Source: Campylobacter volucris
GTDB taxonomy: Bacteria; Campylobacterota; Campylobacteria; Campylobacterales; Campylobacteraceae
Length of the DNA: 64,000 nucleotides
NCBI RefSeq assembly: GCF_008011665.1
Contig: NZ_VOWJ01000031.1
Span: 163,720-227,719 of the forward strand
Direction: 5' to 3'
Shown here: positions 25,684 through 34,854 of the stretch, piece by piece
How positions within the stretch are numbered: position 1 is the first letter of the stretch
Layout: each line of letters starts with the position of its first letter
Notes under the pieces: generated by a model
Databases searched by the model: none
What the model was told of the DNA's origin: nothing
What the model saw: only the letters and a program-made list of their open reading frames with translations
Program-made: the position numbers and the translations under genes

Positions 25684-26999
25684 ATTTAACTCCAAAAGAA
25701 ATTGTAAATTTTTTAGATGATTATGTAATCGGTCAAAAAAATGCTAAAAAAATCATTGCTATAGCTTTGAGAAATCGTTATAGAAGAATGCAGCTTAGTC
25801 CTGAGCTTCAAGATGATATCATGCCTAAAAATATCTTAATGATAGGTTCAACCGGTGTAGGAAAAACAGAAATTGCAAGACGCCTTGCTAAGATGATGGG
25901 GCTTCCTTTTGTTAAAGTTGAGGCAAGTAAATATACTGAAGTTGGTTTTGTAGGCCGTGATGTTGAAAGTATGGTTAGAGATTTAGCTAATGCAGCTATA
26001 AATTTAGTAAAGCAAGAAGAAAAAGAAAAAAACCAAGACAAAATTGAAGAATATATAGAAAATAAAATATTAGAAAAACTCTTACCACCTTTGCCAAAAG
26101 GTATTAGTGAAGAAAAAGAACAAGAATATAAAAATTCTTTAGAAAAAATGCGTTCTAAACTCCAAGCAGGAGATTTGGACGATAGTGTAATCGAAGTAGA
26201 AATTTCACAAAATGTATTTGATACAAATCCAAATTTACCACCTGAAATGGGTGCTATGCAAGATATAGTGAAGGTGATTGGGGTTGGTAGTAAAAAAGTT
26301 AAAAAAGAAATGAAAGTTAAAGATGCAAAAAATGCTCTAGCCCAAGAAGCAAGTGAAAAAATTCTTGATATGGAAAGCATAAAAAGTGAAGCTTTAAGAA
26401 GAGCTCAAAATGAAGGTATTATTTTTATAGATGAGATTGATAAAGTAGCTGTTTCAAGTTCTAATTCTAATCGTCAAGATCCTAGTAAAGAAGGGGTGCA
26501 AAGGGATTTACTTCCTATTGTAGAAGGTAGTACCATACAAACGAAATTTGGCCCTTTAAAAACCGATCATATTTTATTTATCGCAGCGGGTGCTTTTCAT
26601 CTAAGCAAACCAAGTGATTTAATCCCTGAACTTCAAGGGCGTTTTCCATTAAGAGTAGAGCTTGATAGTCTTGATGAAGATGCTTTATATGCTATTTTAA
26701 CAAGACCTAAAAATTCTTTACTCACTCAATATATTGAACTTTTAAAAACTGAAAAAGTTGAACTTGTATTCGAAGATGATGCGATTAGAGAGATTGCAAA
26801 AATTGCAAGCAAGGCAAATGAAGAAATGCAAGATATAGGAGCTAGACGCTTACATACTGTGGTTGAAAAGCTTTTAGAAGACATTAGCTTTGAGGCTGAT
26901 GAATATGCTGGAAAAGTTTATAAAATAGATGATTTTAAAGTTCAAGTAAAACTTGGAGATATTATAGAAAATAAAGACCTTGCTAGGTATATTTTGTGA
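25680..26999 (+). CDS. hslU: HslU AAA+ unfoldase
   Basis: ATPase that unfolds substrates and feeds HslV. The N-terminus has the family block [13 protein letters not shown]. Walker A is [15 protein letters not shown] (about 57-71), followed by the pore-loop region [12 protein letters not shown] (about 86-97, GYVG-type motif as GFVG). A charged I-domain spans about 110-230, and Walker B is [10 protein letters not shown] (about 245-254). The C-terminus ends DLARYIL, the tail that inserts into HslV. 439 residues. Confidence 0.97.
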   Translation: MNLTPKEIVNFLDDYVIGQKNAKKIIAIALRNRYRRMQLSPELQDDIMPKNILMIGSTGVGKTEIARRLAKMMGLPFVKVEASKYTEVGFVGRDVESMVRDLANAAINLVKQEEKEKNQDKIEEYIENKILEKLLPPLPKGISEEKEQEYKNSLEKMRSKLQAGDLDDSVIEVEISQNVFDTNPNLPPEMGAMQDIVKVIGVGSKKVKKEMKVKDAKNALAQEASEKILDMESIKSEALRRAQNEGIIFIDEIDKVAVSSSNSNRQDPSKEGVQRDLLPIVEGSTIQTKFGPLKTDHILFIAAGAFHLSKPSDLIPELQGRFPLRVELDSLDEDALYAILTRPKNSLLTQYIELLKTEKVELVFEDDAIREIAKIASKANEEMQDIGARRLHTVVEKLLEDISFEADEYAGKVYKIDDFKVQVKLGDIIENKDLARYIL

Positions 27000-27868
27000 A
27001 AAGTGGCTTTATAAGCATTGTGGGTAGAACTAATGCGGGAAAAAGTTCTATCCTAAATTCTTTATTAGAAGAAAAAATTGCTATGGTTTCTCATAAGCAA
27101 AATGCAACAAGAAGAAAAATCAATGCTATCATAATGCACAATGACGATCAATTAATATTTATCGATACTCCTGGTTTGCACGCAAGCTCTAAAAGTATGA
27201 ATCAGCTTATGATAGATCTAGCGATTAAAAGTATCGCAGATTGTGATGTAATATTATTTGTTGCTAGTGTTTATGATGATATTATTGATTATGAAAATTT
27301 TTTAAAATTAAACCCAAAAGTTCCTCATATTGTTTTAATCAATAAAGTAGATTTAGTAGATAAAGAAACTTTACTTAAAAAACTAAGTCAATATAATCAA
27401 TTTAGTTCTAATTTTAGTGCTATCATCCCCTATTCTGCTAAGGTTAAATTTTATAAAAAAATTTTACTTGATGAGATTGTTAAATATTTACCCGAACATC
27501 CTTATTATTACGATAGTGAATTTATAACTACTACAAATGAAAAAGATATTTATAGAGATTTTATACTTGAGTCTATTTATGAAAATTTAAGCGATGAAAT
27601 TCCATATACTACTGAAGTTAAAATCGATAAGGTTAAAGAACTAAATTCTATTTGCTATATCAATGCAACTATCATTAGTTCTAGTAATTCTCATAAAGCT
27701 ATGATACTAGGTAAAGATGGTGCGACAATTAAACGCATAGGTAAAGATGCGCGTAAAAAGATAGAAAAACTAGCTCAAAGAAAAATCATGCTGAAATTAT
27801 TTGTTCATCTTGAAAAAAATTGGCATAAAAATGAGCAAATTCTCAAAAAAATTCTATACGATGAGTAG
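26996..27868 (+). CDS. era: GTPase Era
   Basis: Ribosome-associated GTPase guiding 16S rRNA 3'-end maturation and 30S assembly. G1 is GRTNAGKSS (about 10-18), G3 is DTPGL (about 59-63), G4 is NKVD (about 116-119). The C-terminal KH domain shows the [19 protein letters not shown] signature (about 239-257). 290 residues. Start is GTG at 26996, overlapping the hslU stop by four bases; no suitable ATG exists. YbeY, a functional partner of Era in other bacteria, is elsewhere in the window. Confidence 0.96.
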   Translation: MKSGFISIVGRTNAGKSSILNSLLEEKIAMVSHKQNATRRKINAIIMHNDDQLIFIDTPGLHASSKSMNQLMIDLAIKSIADCDVILFVASVYDDIIDYENFLKLNPKVPHIVLINKVDLVDKETLLKKLSQYNQFSSNFSAIIPYSAKVKFYKKILLDEIVKYLPEHPYYYDSEFITTTNEKDIYRDFILESIYENLSDEIPYTTEVKIDKVKELNSICYINATIISSSNSHKAMILGKDGATIKRIGKDARKKIEKLAQRKIMLKLFVHLEKNWHKNEQILKKILYDE

Positions 27869-28847
27869 TCAAAAAACTTTCTTGCCCTATGAAAAGCTTT
27901 TGTATATAAAATTTCACACCATACTTAAAGAAGATGAAATTTTATTAAAAAGTTTTGAAGAATTAGGCATTAAAGATGATTTTTCACACAAAATCATTTA
28001 TTTTTATGAAGATCAAGCTACTCATATATTTTTAGCTAAATATGAAGATATCCCAAAAGATTATGCTTTTGTTGTCCCAGAGCCATTGCTTTTTATAGCT
28101 TATTTGCAAAAATACAAACTTCATGGTAAGACTTTATTTTTAGTTTATAAAAAAAAATACGCAGTTTTAATTGAGTATTTGGAGAATAAATTACAATCTT
28201 GTCACACCTTGCCTTTGTCAAAAATAGACCATATGCAAAATACAAAAGAAATTTATACCAATGTCATAAAAATTGATGGAGTAAAATTTTCTAATTTTCA
28301 AGATGAAAATCTTTATAAAAATTTATTAAATATAGATGTAGATTTTAAACTTAATTTTTCATCTTATAAAAAATTTAATCTTAGCGAGTGCTTGAGCTTT
28401 AAATTTTTGCTTGCTTTTGTGCTTGGAGTTTTGATTGCCTTGATTGTTTTGGGATTTTTGATAATTAAAAACCATAATATCCAGCAAGATATTTTAAATT
28501 TAAAATCTTCATTAAAAGATCAAGATAGTGCTTTTAAACTCTTAAAAGAAAAACAACAACAAAACGATAAACTTTCGCAAGAATATGTTAAAACCACAAA
28601 AAGAATTGAAAATTTAAATCAATTTTATTCTAATGTGATGTGCTATAAATCATTTTATGAATTTATTAAAATTTTAAATTCAAACCAAGCAAATATAGAG
28701 TCTTTAAAAATCCATAATAAAAAATTTATTATAGAAATTTCACAAGACTTTGATTTTTACGATGAGTATAAAAATCAAGGATTTATTTTAAAAAATAAAG
28801 AAGTCTATAATGGTAAAATCAATTTATATTTTGAAAAAAATATATGA
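27861..28847 (+). CDS. Inner-membrane protein of PilM/PilN or GspL-like architecture
   Basis: 328 residues from ATG 27861 (start [14 protein letters not shown], overlapping the end of era by 8 bases; an in-frame ATG at 27831 is the alternative). A cytoplasmic part of about 180 residues is followed by one membrane helix (about [21 protein letters not shown], residues 187-207), a coiled coil (about 215-265), and a periplasmic part ending in beta strands. This is the plan of GspL/PilN assembly proteins. No secretin or pilin genes are adjacent. The function is unknown, and kinship to type II/IV machinery rests on architecture only. Confidence 0.7.
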   Translation: MSSQKTFLPYEKLLYIKFHTILKEDEILLKSFEELGIKDDFSHKIIYFYEDQATHIFLAKYEDIPKDYAFVVPEPLLFIAYLQKYKLHGKTLFLVYKKKYAVLIEYLENKLQSCHTLPLSKIDHMQNTKEIYTNVIKIDGVKFSNFQDENLYKNLLNIDVDFKLNFSSYKKFNLSECLSFKFLLAFVLGVLIALIVLGFLIIKNHNIQQDILNLKSSLKDQDSAFKLLKEKQQQNDKLSQEYVKTTKRIENLNQFYSNVMCYKSFYEFIKILNSNQANIESLKIHNKKFIIEISQDFDFYDEYKNQGFILKNKEVYNGKINLYFEKNI

Positions 28848-29355
28848 AAATTTAGAAAATTTATTTGCTAGATTATCAAGTAGAGAATTTAAGTTATTAT
28901 TGATTCTAAGCTTTGTTTTTGGATTTTTTCTAATATACATAGTGTTTTTTGAAAAAATTCAAGATAAAAATTTACAATTGCAACATCATTTGCAAGATTT
29001 ACAAATAAAATACAATGATAATGAAGTTTTATTAAATGAAAACCAAGAAACAAAATGTGATTTTAGTTTGCAAGAAAAACTTACTTATTTTTCACAAGAT
29101 TATCAAAATAAAATAAAACAAATCGAGCAAAATCTTCATAAAATCAAAGTAAAAAATTTAAAATTTCAAACTTTTCATCAAAAAGATGATTTTTTTACTT
29201 TTTATGAAATAAGGCTTGAATTTATTAGCGATTTTGCTTCTACGATAAAATTTATTAATGGGCTTGAAAATGATGTGAAAATTAAAAATTTAGAGCTTAA
29301 AAAAGAAAAAGAAAATATAAAAGTTTCTATAAATTTAATTTTTGCACTAGTGTAA
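28810..29355 (+). CDS. Inner-membrane protein of PilO/GspM-like architecture
   Basis: 181 residues: a short cytoplasmic N-terminus, one membrane helix (LLLILSFVFGFFLIYIVFF, about 30-48), a coiled coil (about 52-105) and a small C-terminal alpha/beta part (FYEIRLEFISDFASTIKFINGLENDVKIKNLEL), which resembles the ferredoxin-like end of PilO/GspM. It overlaps the preceding gene by 38 bases, so the two are surely co-expressed and likely partners. The start ATG 28810 lies within that gene. The family assignment is by architecture, not by clear motif. Confidence 0.7.
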   Translation: MVKSIYILKKIYENLENLFARLSSREFKLLLILSFVFGFFLIYIVFFEKIQDKNLQLQHHLQDLQIKYNDNEVLLNENQETKCDFSLQEKLTYFSQDYQNKIKQIEQNLHKIKVKNLKFQTFHQKDDFFTFYEIRLEFISDFASTIKFINGLENDVKIKNLELKKEKENIKVSINLIFALV

Positions 29356-29370
29356 ATAGTTTTTTTTTGA

Positions 29371-29376
29371 TAAAAT
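29371..29376 (+). promoter_or_regulatory. -10 box of rnpB
   Basis: TAAAAT within TTTTTTTTGATAAAATTCGC, about 7 bases before the expected rnpB transcription start. The upstream T tract fits Campylobacter sigma-70 promoters. Confidence 0.55.
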
Positions 29377-29382
29377 TCGCTC

Positions 29383-29703
29383 AAACATGGCAAGCGATCG
29401 CTTCAAAAAATGAAGAGGAAAGTCCGAGCTGCTATAAGACAAAGATTCCATCTAACGGATGGCTAGGGCAACCTAAGGGAAAGTGCAACAGAAAGAAAAC
29501 TACCATATGTTTATATGGAAAAGGTGAAACGGCAGGGTAAGAGCCTACCAGTAGCTTTGGTAACAAAGCTAGCTATGTAAACCCAATCTGCAGCAAGAAG
29601 GGGTGGTTTTAGTCTTATGATTTAACCCTTCGCTTGACTTTGTTTGCAAAAACAAAGCTAGATAAATGATCGCTCTTGACAGAACTCGGCTTATAGCCAT
29701 GTT
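29383..29703 (+). ncRNA. rnpB: RNase P RNA, bacterial type A
   Basis: The catalytic RNA that trims 5' leaders from tRNA precursors. Universal core elements are present: GAGGAAAGTCCGAGCT near 29412-29427, GGGCAACCTAAGGG, ACAGAAAGAAAAC, GGTGAAACGGCAGGGTAAGAGC, and near the end GACAGAACTCGGCTTATAG. The terminal P1 helix is formed by CATGGC (29386-29391) with GCCATG (29696-29701). The end abuts the stop of the convergent FliT-like gene. Exact ends are estimates from the P1 pairing. Confidence 0.96.
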
Positions 29704-29919
29704 TTATTTTGTATAAGCAGATGCTTTTTTTAATTTTTGTAAATTTAACGCCACAACATCTTGTTTTTTCTTTACAAGAGCTAAAGCTTCATTGGTCAAA
29801 GCTAAAGCTTCGTTGGGACAACCTGTAAAATCAGGCTTATCTAAAAGTTTATTGATTTTTTCTATATCTTCAGTATAAACTGCTAATTTAAATTCATCTA
29901 TCCATTTTTTTTCACTCAT
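29704..29919 (-). CDS. Small FliT-like protein behind fliS
   Basis: 71 residues from ATG 29919, whose first bases overlap the fliS stop (ATGA); a longer frame from 29940 lacks this logic. Helical, with a tandem heptad NEALALT/NEALALV at residues 36-49 encoded by a nearly perfect 21-base repeat. Position after fliD-fliS is where FliT lies in many bacteria, and size fits a small chaperone, but sequence identity to FliT is not evident. Likely a flagellar export chaperone; inference from context. Confidence 0.75.
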   Translation of the reverse strand: MSEKKWIDEFKLAVYTEDIEKINKLLDKPDFTGCPNEALALTNEALALVKKKQDVVALNLQKLKKASAYTK

Positions 29920-30287
29920 TTTTGATGCACTTCTCTCCAAGCTTCAAGCAAACCTTTTACCACATTGATAACTTCATCTACTCTTACTTGATTATTTTCT
30001 ATATTTGCCAAAGAAAGTAGCTGTAGCTGTCTAGTATATAAACCACTTAGATAATGAGCTACTTCGCCACCTTTATCATAATCAAGACAATTAATCAGCT
30101 CGATAAAAATGGCACTAGTTCTTTTTACATAATATACTCTTTCTTCTATATTTTCATTTTGTATAGCTAGTTTAATTCTACTCGCAAAGCGTAAAATCCC
30201 ACCATATAGCATTTCTATAAGTTTTTCTTGAGACTCTACGCCAGTTTGATTTTGCGAATATGCATTATAAGCTGCACTATTTATCAT
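29916..30287 (-). CDS. fliS: Flagellar export chaperone FliS
   Basis: Binds the disordered C-terminus of flagellin and stops it polymerising in the cytosol before export. The N-terminus AYNAYSQNQTGVESQEKLIEMLYGGILRF is the family signature (Y-x-x-x-x-V/G-x-x-x-P/L-x-LI-x-MLYDG-type). A second block is about residues 85-110. 123 residues. It lies 16 bases after fliD in the flaG-fliD-fliS operon. Confidence 0.95.
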   Translation of the reverse strand: MINSAAYNAYSQNQTGVESQEKLIEMLYGGILRFASRIKLAIQNENIEERVYYVKRTSAIFIELINCLDYDKGGEVAHYLSGLYTRQLQLLSLANIENNQVRVDEVINVVKGLLEAWREVHQK

Positions 30288-30303
30288 TTTTACTTATCCT
30301 TAG

Positions 30304-32604
30304 TTATGAATTTTGATCACCGCTAGCTTGTTTAATCATATTTGCAATTACACTTGCTTGATTATTAAGCTTTGCAATGATGTTATCATACGCTGCCCAT
30401 CGCGACCACATAGTATCGTATTTACTTTCAATAAATTCTTTTGTGGTTTTTGTTGTTTCTTCAAGATTTTTTGCTTCTTTGGTTAAAGATGCTTTGTATC
30501 CTCCAAAAGATCCATCAGTACTCATCATTTCTTTCATGGTATTTTTCAATACACCAAAAGTCCCTGTTTCTTCTTTGTATTTTGAATACATAGTTTGAGG
30601 ATGCAAGCCAAATTTTTTAAGAAATTCTTTATCTCCGCCTATTTCTAAATCACTTCCTGTGGTTCCTTTGATTTTAAATTCTATTTTTTGACCCTCTTTA
30701 CCTTCGTTTATGATTTGAAAACTAGCTTCTAATCCTTCTAAACCAAAACTATTGATATGATTGACTAAATTTTGAGCCATTTCCGCATCATCTTTACCAG
30801 TTAAAGTAAAAGGATCGCCATTTTTGGTTTTAGATAAATCTATGGTTTGATCGTTGTAAGTAATAGTAAATTTACCATCTTCAAATTTTATTCCATCTGG
30901 ATTGTTTTTTTGTAAATCACTAACTTTATCACCTACTAAATTAATATCTTCAAAGCCATTATGACCTACAAAAAATCTTTCAGCTAAATCCGGATCTTCA
31001 TTAAATTTAGCTTCAAATTTAGATGAATCAAAGCTTAAAAGTCCATCAGTTAGTGTCAAACCATAATCAGCCAAAGATAAACTTACTTTAGAAGACATTT
31101 GAATACCTTCAGAAGTATCACTATCTCCCACTGTGATGGTTCCATCTACCGTGATGGTTTTGAGTAAAATTTCATTAACTTGAGTTTTGATATTATATAT
31201 TTCACTAACTCCTACGAAATTTCCTTTTACTCCTGCTTCTGCATCGTATTTAGTAGCGGCTGTGATATTTGTCATTAAATCATTATAAGCTTTAACTAAA
31301 TTATCTAATGATTCTGATATAGCAGCAGTATCTTGTGTAACATTAAAGCTAATCTCACCTTTTTGCTTTAACTCTAAAGTAATACCTGGACCTATATCTG
31401 TAATGGTGTTAGTTGGTCTAGTCATTTTCACACCATCTACACTAAATATTGCATCCATACCTTTTTGTATGTGATTTTCATTTTTAGCATCTACATTATA
31501 ACCTTGTGGAGTGCTTTCATCTAAAGTAATGCCAAATTTATCTTGAAGTAATTTTGTAGCATTAGGATCTCTTCGGTAATTAGTATAATCTATATTACCA
31601 TCTGCATCGGTAGCATAGCCACCATCAAATATGCTTAATTCTCCACCATTAGTAGCTTTAAAAGTTCCTTGTTGAGGATCAAATTCTACTTTGCCGTTGG
31701 TTTGTTTTTTGATATCGTCTGCTAGGCTTTTATATGTAGTTTCATTATCTATATCTATGGTATATCTATCGTAAGTATCTCCATTTTTCACTACAAAAGT
31801 TAATGAAGTTTTCTCGCCTTTTGCCAAAAGTTTATCATCTTGGTTTTTACCATTAAGTGATCCGGTTATTACACTTTTATCTTTATCACTTTCGCTACTT
31901 GGTCTAAAGCCAAATAAACCTCCAGCGCTAATACTATTTTTATCAAGCTCCCAACCCATACCTTTTAAAAGATCATCATCTCCTGAAAAAGAGATATTAT
32001 TTTGCGTGCCTGTTTCAGAGCTTTGTATGACTAAACGATAAGGATTTTTTTTATCTCCAGTATCTACTACCTTGGCTTCTATCTTACCATTGGTAGCTCC
32101 GTTAATTTTTTCTGCAAGATCAGTTAAAGTGGTACCTTTGTCTATCTCTATTTTATAAGATTTACCATCTTGGGTGATAGTAAAAGAAGCTTTGTCTTTA
32201 TCCGTTATACCTAAACTTTGCATTACAGAAGCAGTTTTATCTTTAAAACCATTACTTTGATACACATCTTTTTGAGCAAGTTGCTCAACAACGACTTTCA
32301 TATTTTTCAAATCCGATAAAGAATCAACCTTCAAATCCGCTGCAGCGCTATCACCACTTACACTAGGAGAAACTTTTTTCTTATTGAATTGTGAAGCATC
32401 GCCAAGACCATTTACAGCAGTTTGAAAAGCTAGAAGTTTTGCTTCTAATTCTGCTAAGTCTTTTTGTCTTGTAGAATTTGTTTCGATTTGTGAATTATAA
32501 AGTTTTAATTGAGCATTTAATTCTGCTTCTTTAAGCTTGTTTAATGTTTCACTTGTTAAAACACCTGAGCCTATACCTAAACTACCTAAGCTACCTACAG
32601 CCAT
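30304..32604 (-). CDS. fliD: Flagellar hook-associated protein 2 (filament cap) FliD
   Basis: Forms the cap at the filament tip that folds incoming flagellin; it is also surface-exposed and antigenic. N-terminal D0/D1 helices start MAVGSLGSLGIGSGVLTSETLNKL, and the C-terminal helices end WSRWAAYDNIIAKLNNQASVIANMI. At 766 residues it is much longer than the C. jejuni protein as I recall it (about 640). Two related beta modules are visible, about residues 141-180 (FTITQDGKSYKIEIDKG...) and 267-310 (LTFVVKNGDTYDRYTIDID...), both ending in a TNGK turn, which may account for part of the extra length. Confidence 0.96.
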   Translation of the reverse strand: MAVGSLGSLGIGSGVLTSETLNKLKEAELNAQLKLYNSQIETNSTRQKDLAELEAKLLAFQTAVNGLGDASQFNKKKVSPSVSGDSAAADLKVDSLSDLKNMKVVVEQLAQKDVYQSNGFKDKTASVMQSLGITDKDKASFTITQDGKSYKIEIDKGTTLTDLAEKINGATNGKIEAKVVDTGDKKNPYRLVIQSSETGTQNNISFSGDDDLLKGMGWELDKNSISAGGLFGFRPSSESDKDKSVITGSLNGKNQDDKLLAKGEKTSLTFVVKNGDTYDRYTIDIDNETTYKSLADDIKKQTNGKVEFDPQQGTFKATNGGELSIFDGGYATDADGNIDYTNYRRDPNATKLLQDKFGITLDESTPQGYNVDAKNENHIQKGMDAIFSVDGVKMTRPTNTITDIGPGITLELKQKGEISFNVTQDTAAISESLDNLVKAYNDLMTNITAATKYDAEAGVKGNFVGVSEIYNIKTQVNEILLKTITVDGTITVGDSDTSEGIQMSSKVSLSLADYGLTLTDGLLSFDSSKFEAKFNEDPDLAERFFVGHNGFEDINLVGDKVSDLQKNNPDGIKFEDGKFTITYNDQTIDLSKTKNGDPFTLTGKDDAEMAQNLVNHINSFGLEGLEASFQIINEGKEGQKIEFKIKGTTGSDLEIGGDKEFLKKFGLHPQTMYSKYKEETGTFGVLKNTMKEMMSTDGSFGGYKASLTKEAKNLEETTKTTKEFIESKYDTMWSRWAAYDNIIAKLNNQASVIANMIKQASGDQNS

Positions 32605-32606
32605 TT

Positions 32607-32951
32607 TTAGCTCTCCTTATCAAATATAGTTCCTATCACGCCTTTGAAGTGTTCTATGAGTTTCATCACTTCTTCGCTAGGAATTTTGCGTATTAATCTT
32701 CCACTATCACGCTCTGTAACATCAACATACATAGAATTGATTTTATCATTATAACCAAATCGTATATTGGTTTCTAAAGTTCCCATTTGCTTATTAAGCT
32801 TTTCTATAGCATCTTTTAATTTTTCATTTAAATTCTCATCTTGATTATTTAAATTTACTTGCTCTTTGTTTTCATTAGATACTTTTTCTACATTTTTAGT
32901 ATTGCTACTAAAATGTGCTAGATTATCTCTTTGAATACCACTAATGTCCAT
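32607..32951 (-). CDS. flaG: Flagellar protein FlaG
   Basis: 114 residues. The N-terminal half is disordered and Asn/Glu-rich; the C-terminal half carries the FlaG fold: LEKLNKQMGTLETNIRFGYNDKINSMYVDVTERDSGRLIRKIPSEE. It influences filament length. First gene of the flaG-fliD-fliS operon, with a good ribosome site (AAGGAG) and the sigma-28 type promoter at 32981-33009. fliD starts 2 bases after its stop. Confidence 0.92.
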   Translation of the reverse strand: MDISGIQRDNLAHFSSNTKNVEKVSNENKEQVNLNNQDENLNEKLKDAIEKLNKQMGTLETNIRFGYNDKINSMYVDVTERDSGRLIRKIPSEEVMKLIEHFKGVIGTIFDKES

Positions 32952-32980
32952 TTAAACTCCTTTTTAAAAGACTTTAGAGC

Positions 32981-33009
32981 TAAAATCGACTAAAGTATAA
33001 AAAACTTAA
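32981..33009 (-). promoter_or_regulatory. Sigma-28 (FliA) promoter of flaG-fliD-fliS
   Basis: On the minus strand, TTAAGTTTT (33009-33001), 12 bases, then CGATTTTA (32988-32981). This matches the Campylobacter FliA pattern of a TTAAGT-like -35 and a CGATWT -10. It lies 30 bases upstream of the flaG start, as expected for late flagellar genes. Confidence 0.7.
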
Positions 33010-33060
33010 TATTTCAATGTAAAAACTTATAAGCAAAAAGTGTTCTTAAAAAAATCAAAA

Positions 33061-34854
33061 TCAAAAAATTTCAAATTTTTTAAAGAGTTTATCATCATTT
33101 TCTAGTAATTTTTTAGAGATTAGTTTGTCTATGATTTCTTTGGAGCAATTTGTCATCAAAGGCCATTCTTTGTGATAATCTTCAAGTTTTCCTTTAGCAG
33201 TAGCATCGATACCAACACAATCTTTTTTTACAAAAATATCTCTTTGTGCATCGATATTATTTACTACACGCCAAAGAAGCATATAAGGGTTAGCTAAATT
33301 TGCATCGATATCAAGAAAAACTAAAATTCTAAAATGCTTTTTATGAATTTGTAATTTTTCAAAGATATGTGAAATTTTTTCTTTTTTATGTATAGCTATT
33401 ACGCAGATTGGAGCGTAGGTGTCTAAGTAGTATTGTTTTAAATTTACAATGGTTTTTTCTGTATTTTTAAAAAGATCAAGTAAATTTTCATCTGAAATTT
33501 TTTCAATATTTTTTACTTTTATATCTGTGCAAGCATCAAGCCCTGCTTTACCACCAAAACAGTATGTGCTTGAAGCATGATCGAGTTGATCGCAAATTCC
33601 TTCACTAATTAGCAAATTAGACTCATCAAAACGATTTAATATATAAGGGATTAAATTTTCATAATCTTTTAAATCAGGAGCATCTTCGCCTACAAAAATC
33701 GCATGTTTGACAAAGCTCATTTGCCCTACTCCCCAAAAAGTATGCATGAGTTGTTTTGCATGGGCTGGGTATTTGGCTTCTACCTTTGCTAAGATAAGAT
33801 TGTGAAATACTCCATTTTCAGGCATATTATAATCAATCAAATCAGGAGCACTAGTTTGCAATAATGGTAAAAATACTCTTTCAGTTCCAAGTCCCATGTA
33901 TTTATCTTCTAAAGGAGGTTTTCCAACTACTGTGGCTTGATAAATGGCATTTTTCTTTGCAAAAATCTTTTCTATTTTTAAAGCTGGACAAGATTCTATA
34001 GGTGTATAAAAACCTGTATGATCTCCAAAAGGACCTTCTGGTAAAAATTCATTTGGATCAACAAAACCTTCTATGACAAAATCACTATCATAAGGCACAT
34101 ATAAATCATTGCTTTTGCATTTTGATAAAATAGCGGGCTTTTTTTTGATGAAACCATAAAGTAAAAGTTCAAAAATACCTTTAGGTAAAGGAGCCTGAGC
34201 GCACCATATATATAAAGGATCTCCTCCTATGGCTATGCTTACTGACATTTTTTGATTGTTTTTTTTGTATTCATGGAAGAAATGACTAGCATCTTTGTGA
34301 ATTTGCCAATGCATTAGCAAGGTTTTTTCATCTATTACTTGCAAACGATACATACCAAGATTATTTTGTTTTCCATCAATGCTTTGAGTATAAACTTGCC
34401 CCATGGTTATGAAAGGAGCTGCATCTTTTTCCCATGTCTTCAAAATAGGAATATCATATAAAGAATTTAAACTTTTATAGGTAAATTCTCCATCTTTTTT
34501 AATTCTTTTTGGTGGTATGTTTTTAAGTCCTATTAAGGTTTTAAAAAAATCAAGCTTAGCGCCAAAACTTTGCGGAATATGCATTTTTAATAAAGAAGAA
34601 ATTTCTTTAGCTACTTCTTTATAAGGTCTTGTAAAGGCTAAATTTAGAGCTTTTTCATTGCAAAAAGTGTTTAAAAGCACAGGATAATCGTATTTTTTAC
34701 CATTTTTTACCGCATTAGTAAAAAGCAAAGCTTTAGAGTCTTCTTTTTTTGCTTCTATATAAGCTAGATGTGCCATTTCAAGTTCTACATCTACTGGCTC
34801 ATCAATGATTTTTAATAAATTATTTTCTTTTAAAATATTGATAAATTTTTGCAT
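33061..34854 (-). CDS. ubiD: UbiD-family decarboxylase for menaquinone synthesis
   Basis: Decarboxylates the polyprenylated ring precursor with prenylated FMN. Campylobacter makes menaquinone by the futalosine route, where a UbiD/UbiX-type pair (MqnP-L-type step) is expected. Visible blocks: YRLQVIDEKTLLMHWQIHKD (about 165-184), VSIAIGGDPLYIWCAQAPLP (about 205-224), and the catalytic E-x-x-x-R-like segment around EGPFGDHTGFYTP (about 275-287). 597 residues, the long epsilonproteobacterial form. Its cofactor would come from UbiX at 14257-14838. hemC starts one base upstream. Confidence 0.9.
   Translation of the reverse strand: MQKFINILKENNLLKIIDEPVDVELEMAHLAYIEAKKEDSKALLFTNAVKNGKKYDYPVLLNTFCNEKALNLAFTRPYKEVAKEISSLLKMHIPQSFGAKLDFFKTLIGLKNIPPKRIKKDGEFTYKSLNSLYDIPILKTWEKDAAPFITMGQVYTQSIDGKQNNLGMYRLQVIDEKTLLMHWQIHKDASHFFHEYKKNNQKMSVSIAIGGDPLYIWCAQAPLPKGIFELLLYGFIKKKPAILSKCKSNDLYVPYDSDFVIEGFVDPNEFLPEGPFGDHTGFYTPIESCPALKIEKIFAKKNAIYQATVVGKPPLEDKYMGLGTERVFLPLLQTSAPDLIDYNMPENGVFHNLILAKVEAKYPAHAKQLMHTFWGVGQMSFVKHAIFVGEDAPDLKDYENLIPYILNRFDESNLLISEGICDQLDHASSTYCFGGKAGLDACTDIKVKNIEKISDENLLDLFKNTEKTIVNLKQYYLDTYAPICVIAIHKKEKISHIFEKLQIHKKHFRILVFLDIDANLANPYMLLWRVVNNIDAQRDIFVKKDCVGIDATAKGKLEDYHKEWPLMTNCSKEIIDKLISKKLLENDDKLFKKFEIF

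Noticed and set aside
25808..26380. 190-codon open frame antisense to hslU
   Set aside because: It lies wholly opposite a clear hslU gene, has no ribosome site, and its Ser/Phe/Leu-rich translation is typical of antisense shadow frames.
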